From an uncultured Clostridia bacterium (lineage in GTDB: Bacteria; Bacillota; Clostridia; TANB77; CAG-508), in the NCBI GenBank assembly GCA_948517135.1, contig CAORJJ010000028.1:1-18175 (forward strand): DNA of 18,175 nucleotides. Direction: 5' to 3'. The position numbers and the translations under genes are program-made. Within the stretch, counting starts at the first letter, position 1; each line of letters opens with the position of its first letter. Below are positions 16,201-18,175 of the stretch, piece after piece. The notes below the pieces were generated by a model, which was not told where the DNA came from, did no database searches, and worked only from the letters and a program-made list of their open reading frames with translations.

Positions 16201-17935
16201 ATATGAGTATGGTAGTGACTCACTTGCCAAAATTTTCAAACCAACTGTTAATTATAGTTTCAAAAATAAAGTTCTTGCAGCAATTTTATCAAAGTCAGAA
16301 ATTTTAGAAGAGATCAATAATAAAAGCCATAAATTTAAGTATATAATTCCCAAAAAAATTCTTGTTGATAAAAGTAGCGGAAAAATTTTGGGCTATGTTA
16401 TGTACGACAAGGTAGTTGCTGGTCAACCATTATCAGTCTTAAAAGACACAGTTGCTTTAGATGATCTTGGTTTTGATCGGAAAGACATTCTTGAAGTCTT
16501 AATCACAGCAGGTGAAGGTATTCAAACCCTGCATGACAAGGCAAATATATTTATTGGCGATTTGAATGGTAGAAATATTCTTTTTGATACAGATAAAAAT
16601 GTATATTTCTTGGACTTTGATGGAATGGGAGTTGATAACATATCTCCATTATTCTGGACTGAGAAGTATATTGACCCTGTATCTCAAAAAAGTAACAACA
16701 TTACCAAAAAGGATGACTGGTATTCATATGCTATTCAAGCATTTTTTTATCTAACCCTTACACATCCATTTGACGGAATATATAAGATTGGAAACGAAAG
16801 CTTAGAAATTCCTGACAAAATGGAACGTCGGCTATCACTTTTAGGAAACCATGGAATTCCAGTTCCTAAAATTGCTATTCCTTGGCATTGGATGAACGAA
16901 AGCTTACAAAATGCTTTTTTGAATATCTTTGAAGGAGAGTGCAGAAAGAGTATTGTTCCTGAGCTCAAATCACAATACCAGAAGTTGTATCATGGAAATT
17001 TTTGCTCAGTTACAGAACTCAATGAGCCTGAAGAGAATTCAGAAGAAGAAACTATAGAAACAATTCCAATTGGTTCAAATTTTATTGCCAAAAAGAATAA
17101 CCCTTTTAAGGAAAATGTAGTTCGTATTATAAACAGTAATTCTGCGGTATGTAGCGATGAAAACGATGACAACTATGTAGTCACATTGCTTAACGGTAGC
17201 GAATATAAGATACATTTTCCACACTGTTCAGAAATCCTTGATATTATCAGGTTAGAATCCTCGCCAATTGATTTTGCAATATACTCTGATAAAATTATTG
17301 GAGTTAATCGAGATACTAATAGGCAGGTTTTCTATGAGTTCTTTTCTTTTGAGTCAGATAACGTTGTAATAAATGGAAATACACTTTATTTAAGCAAAGA
17401 TGGCTTAATTTATCAAATCGAATTTGATTTTGAAAAAGAAGTTAAACGACAAAAAATTAAATTCTTGATAGATCAGGAAACTGTTGGTTTTCTGGTAAAG
17501 TTTGGTTCCAAATTCATGTTGGTTAAACGTAATAAAAACGGAATCGATACAATCTATTGCAATAGTGAAGCTCTTTGCGATTTCGATTTTTGTCCCGTTT
17601 CTAAGTATAACATTCTTTATGATGATACTACAAAAATATGGTTGGTAATCAGTAATACGGGGAAATATATCACTATCAAATCCTCTAATGGCCACCATAC
17701 AGAAGGATATATAAATGTTCCTGATATGAATGTAAAGAACATCTCCTTTAATAAGGGCGTTATTTATATTCCTAGTCAAGATAATTTGTATATCACAAAT
17801 GTACTTGATCATATGTCCAATAAAAATATGGAGTGCAATAAAATTATGACTCCTGATTCACATTTGTGTAATTTCAACTCTAAAGGTTTTAGCGTTATAA
17901 CAGACGGTATACTTTACGATGTAAGTAAAAAATAA
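13217..17935 (+). CDS. Giant YegI-like Ser/Thr kinase with tandem kinase-like modules and zinc knuckles
   Basis: A 1572-residue protein, starting at the ATG at 13217 behind aaggaga (13204-13210); the in-frame GTG at 13172 lies inside a hairpin and has no such site. The recognisable kinase domain is about 983-1250: glycine loop NKGGESIIYEY (988-998), candidate ATP lysine K1005 in LAKIFK, hinge GKILGYVMYDKV, catalytic GDLNGRN with D1115 and N1120, DFG-equivalent D1133-F-D, and DDWYSYA (1166-1172) before HPFDG. This resembles the E. coli YegI type of kinase. Two zinc knuckles of identical spacing are present: C710/H713/C724/C727 and C945/H948/C959/C962. Upstream, segments near 35-150, 266-396, 505-655 and 745-892 repeat the strand-lysine, G-Y hinge, helix and DF-like layout but lack the catalytic residues, so they look like pseudokinases. 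Residues 1285-1572 are beta-rich and propeller-like. It ends the operon; a strong terminator follows. Confidence 0.82.
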   Translation: MYNKLKKFVFNNFSKGSYNLVSKVEGKEEIYLKDNKMVVLIEDEEVGNRIFEVVKALKEWKEPIKSNHVTFKLTDFVTNKFGIVKILFANVEFSFEYNWDKQSQIEKLRELVSFAHSMQENGYIIDDSIFDNENCTNLSDFISFFSPNKNLESSTNNCLIKYIHHVLSLDKILPFNKSLEEYYQPIIAENKICNLATDFPYHMPIIQMCYKYCKDGIVPEDFDSILKNEGLEAYNADFYSSKLIVSKPDLSANLPVTETTETYTVYNNCIKIYNKISSEFREFLEDKSGFIRNCNFCVEESFHNWIIDFEGNIVGYEYKLKIDTSNRLEVFANDFCNQRDILDFVSRIRNYIHSIVERSYSDFETNKHSFNIETDLVVYPNNNFKIVSIDALYNLVSDCPKNIDEEITIVFFKLLLAYLEKTYGEIGDKADLYEKKEVRYLSPILAKEFCKFALKQNHCPWVASPALDEFINNDMKFLNDTLAIDSNLIYNPDDSISFLFEHEVKKKYGIELEKGGMQTLPDGRVVVTLSRRKNIYNIQNKVESLEREIFLKFRNFNKYINLVEISEIIYSLDLNSENLYHVVGYVTTPFLGEPLTMSKLLNFNNKEILKVAGMLLSNFGVYYIDYSQININITHHDNSDDTFSFYINPLDENFRINNSNYNNSAEYIKAFFDFLVNNGYNKNAFVGLDLSEYDIGSYLIYYASKMNTYCEEHKIYYDSNYDMCPVCQITRCIIDCENLDKHYTKIFEDKYAIHYRYRAHNLKIYKGDGIVDLNALEKNVNRIIERNLSSSRHNLQQECFIPYKKALDSSKKFIGYIYDPIDFQSSDFNDLSNTENLENLPRIMSLIRLILQVKELMYYDFGFIENPFGNVFLSKNHKKQVQLVNVDFIGKKTSKRSISKWTYRYICNIINSAPNIDLDTSKFGNDLDDILVSLQRYSKTLTMYCPIHKIYYSAEYLFCPKCVNKEQLKNLDIEYVKESEISSWKIFNKGGESIIYEYGSDSLAKIFKPTVNYSFKNKVLAAILSKSEILEEINNKSHKFKYIIPKKILVDKSSGKILGYVMYDKVVAGQPLSVLKDTVALDDLGFDRKDILEVLITAGEGIQTLHDKANIFIGDLNGRNILFDTDKNVYFLDFDGMGVDNISPLFWTEKYIDPVSQKSNNITKKDDWYSYAIQAFFYLTLTHPFDGIYKIGNESLEIPDKMERRLSLLGNHGIPVPKIAIPWHWMNESLQNAFLNIFEGECRKSIVPELKSQYQKLYHGNFCSVTELNEPEENSEEETIETIPIGSNFIAKKNNPFKENVVRIINSNSAVCSDENDDNYVVTLLNGSEYKIHFPHCSEILDIIRLESSPIDFAIYSDKIIGVNRDTNRQVFYEFFSFESDNVVINGNTLYLSKDGLIYQIEFDFEKEVKRQKIKFLIDQETVGFLVKFGSKFMLVKRNKNGIDTIYCNSEALCDFDFCPVSKYNILYDDTTKIWLVISNTGKYITIKSSNGHHTEGYINVPDMNVKNISFNKGVIYIPSQDNLYITNVLDHMSNKNMECNKIMTPDSHLCNFNSKGFSVITDGILYDVSKK

Positions 17936-17961
17936 GAGTTTGCAAATTTCACAATTCTTAT

Positions 17962-17998
17962 AAAAGCCTGCCGAAGAATTCTTCGGTGGGCTTTTTTT
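17962..17998 (+). terminator. Intrinsic terminator at the end of the island operon
   Basis: Bases 17962-17975 pair with 17982-17995 through aaaagcctgccgaa and ttcggtgggctttt, including two G-T pairs; the central gaattc can close further. A seven-T run (17992-17998) completes it. It lies 26 bases after the kinase stop. The GC-rich stem is unlike the AT-rich resident terminators but similar in style to the one after the TelA-family gene, and it marks the right end of the island. Confidence 0.92.
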
Positions 17999-18013
17999 AT
18001 GCCCAAAGTTTAC

Positions 18014-18042
18014 TTGACCAAAATAAATATAAATGATATATT
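18014..18042 (+). promoter_or_regulatory. prfB: Predicted sigma-A promoter of prfB
   Basis: -35 TTGACC (18014-18019), 17-base spacer, and -10 TATATT (18037-18042), preceded by TGA as an extended -10. The leader would be about 32 bases to the ATG at 18081. It makes the downstream gene independent of the island operon, whose terminator lies just upstream. Confidence 0.7.
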
Positions 18043-18080
18043 AAATGTGCTTAAAGTTTAATAAAAAGGATTAAATATAC

Positions 18081-18175
18081 ATGTTAGAATTAGAAGAGAA
18101 TTTAAAATTTTTAAATGAATTAAAAAATAAATTAGAGGAAATTAAAGATTCAATGAAAATTGAATCTTTAAAATT
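18081..18175 (+). CDS. prfB: Probable peptide chain release factor 2, N-terminal fragment (runs off the window)
   Basis: Only the first 31 codons are present (MLELEENLKF and on to KDSMKIESLK). The Leu/Glu/Lys-rich helix followed by a short turn and an ESLK-type segment matches the start of RF2, which recognises UGA and UAA stop codons. RF2 of B. subtilis has the comparable arrangement, with its frameshift site between the helix and a DLESK segment. Position supports the call, since prfB follows secA in many Firmicutes. A promoter and a ribosome binding site (aaaaagga, 18063-18070) precede the ATG. No in-frame TGA occurs where the programmed frameshift is expected, so this copy would be read in a single frame. 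Thirty-one residues are too few to be certain. Confidence 0.6.
   Translation, partial: MLELEENLKFLNELKNKLEEIKDSMKIESLK
18142..18171 (+). repeat. Perfect 13-bp inverted repeat with GAAA loop inside the prfB start
   Basis: Bases 18142-18154 (ttaaagattcaat) are the exact reverse complement of 18159-18171 (attgaatctttaa), separated by gaaa (18155-18158), a GNRA-type tetraloop. It lies in codons 21-31 of the presumed prfB. No T-run follows, so it is not a terminator. In an RNA it would form a stable stem close to the start codon. The repeat is directly visible; function is unknown. Confidence 0.85.

Noticed and set aside
17405..17812. Minus-strand open reading frame of 135 codons within the kinase gene
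   Set aside because: Lies wholly inside the well supported kinase reading frame, with no start signals or recognisable protein features.
7699..17951. Short shared word aaatttca at both ends of the island as a possible attachment-site repeat
   Set aside because: Eight AT-rich bases are too few to distinguish from chance, and no integrase or transposase is present.
1..18175. CRISPR array, tRNA, rRNA or insertion sequence
   Set aside because: No regularly spaced repeats, no cloverleaf or rRNA-like GC-rich block, and no transposase or terminal inverted repeats were seen on either strand.

Overview
The window comes from a low-GC Gram-positive bacterium of clostridial type. Arg codons in the resident genes are nearly all AGA and Gln codons nearly all CAA. 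SecA carries a charged helical insertion familiar from clostridial SecA and ends in a SEC-C zinc motif. There is an AI-2E/YtvI-type permease, and the gene pair secA ... prfB, which is adjacent in many Firmicutes, brackets the right half. TGA is used only as stop. A species cannot be named from the sequence alone.

Left part (1-7743), resident chromosome. In order: an Asn/Met/Gln/Thr-rich hypothetical protein (153-788, +); a YtvI-like AI-2E family permease (845-1924, +); a membrane-anchored protein with a YcgQ/DUF1980-type C-terminal domain (1938-2495, -); a small charged orphan protein with unusual Arg codons (2671-2901, -); a GT4 glycosyltransferase (3075-4802, +); and secA (4908-7697, +). 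Intrinsic terminators follow the small orphan gene, the glycosyltransferase gene and secA.

Right part (7782-17998), an accessory island of six genes inserted between secA and prfB. It encodes a TelA-family protein; a PP2C-type phosphatase; a protein with a degenerate vWA-like domain; a helical protein of unknown function; an intact-MIDAS vWA protein; and a 1572-residue protein with a YegI-like Ser/Thr kinase domain. Phosphatase, vWA protein and kinase are the three components of the TerY-P triad (compare E. coli YegK, YegL and YegI), known from comparative genomics of Ter/TelA stress-response loci. The island looks like an elaborated version of that triad. The TelA gene has its own consensus promoter and terminator. 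The other five genes form a tight operon from a second promoter (gaps of -1, 3, 15 and 74 bases), with a perfect hairpin before the kinase gene. No transposase or integrase is present.

The most novel element is the giant kinase. By eye it holds one kinase domain with catalytic residues, preceded by up to four degenerate kinase-like modules. Two identical-spacing C-x2-H-x10-C-x2-C zinc knuckles separate the later modules, and a beta-rich, propeller-like C-terminus follows. My inference is a phosphorylation-controlled assembly or sensing machine: the kinase phosphorylates TelA and/or vWA partners and the PP2C reverses it. The biological output (envelope stress, toxic compounds, phage) cannot be read from the sequence.

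The window ends inside the probable start of prfB. It lacks the programmed-frameshift stop codon found in many RF2 genes and has a perfect 13-bp, GAAA-loop hairpin near the equivalent position.
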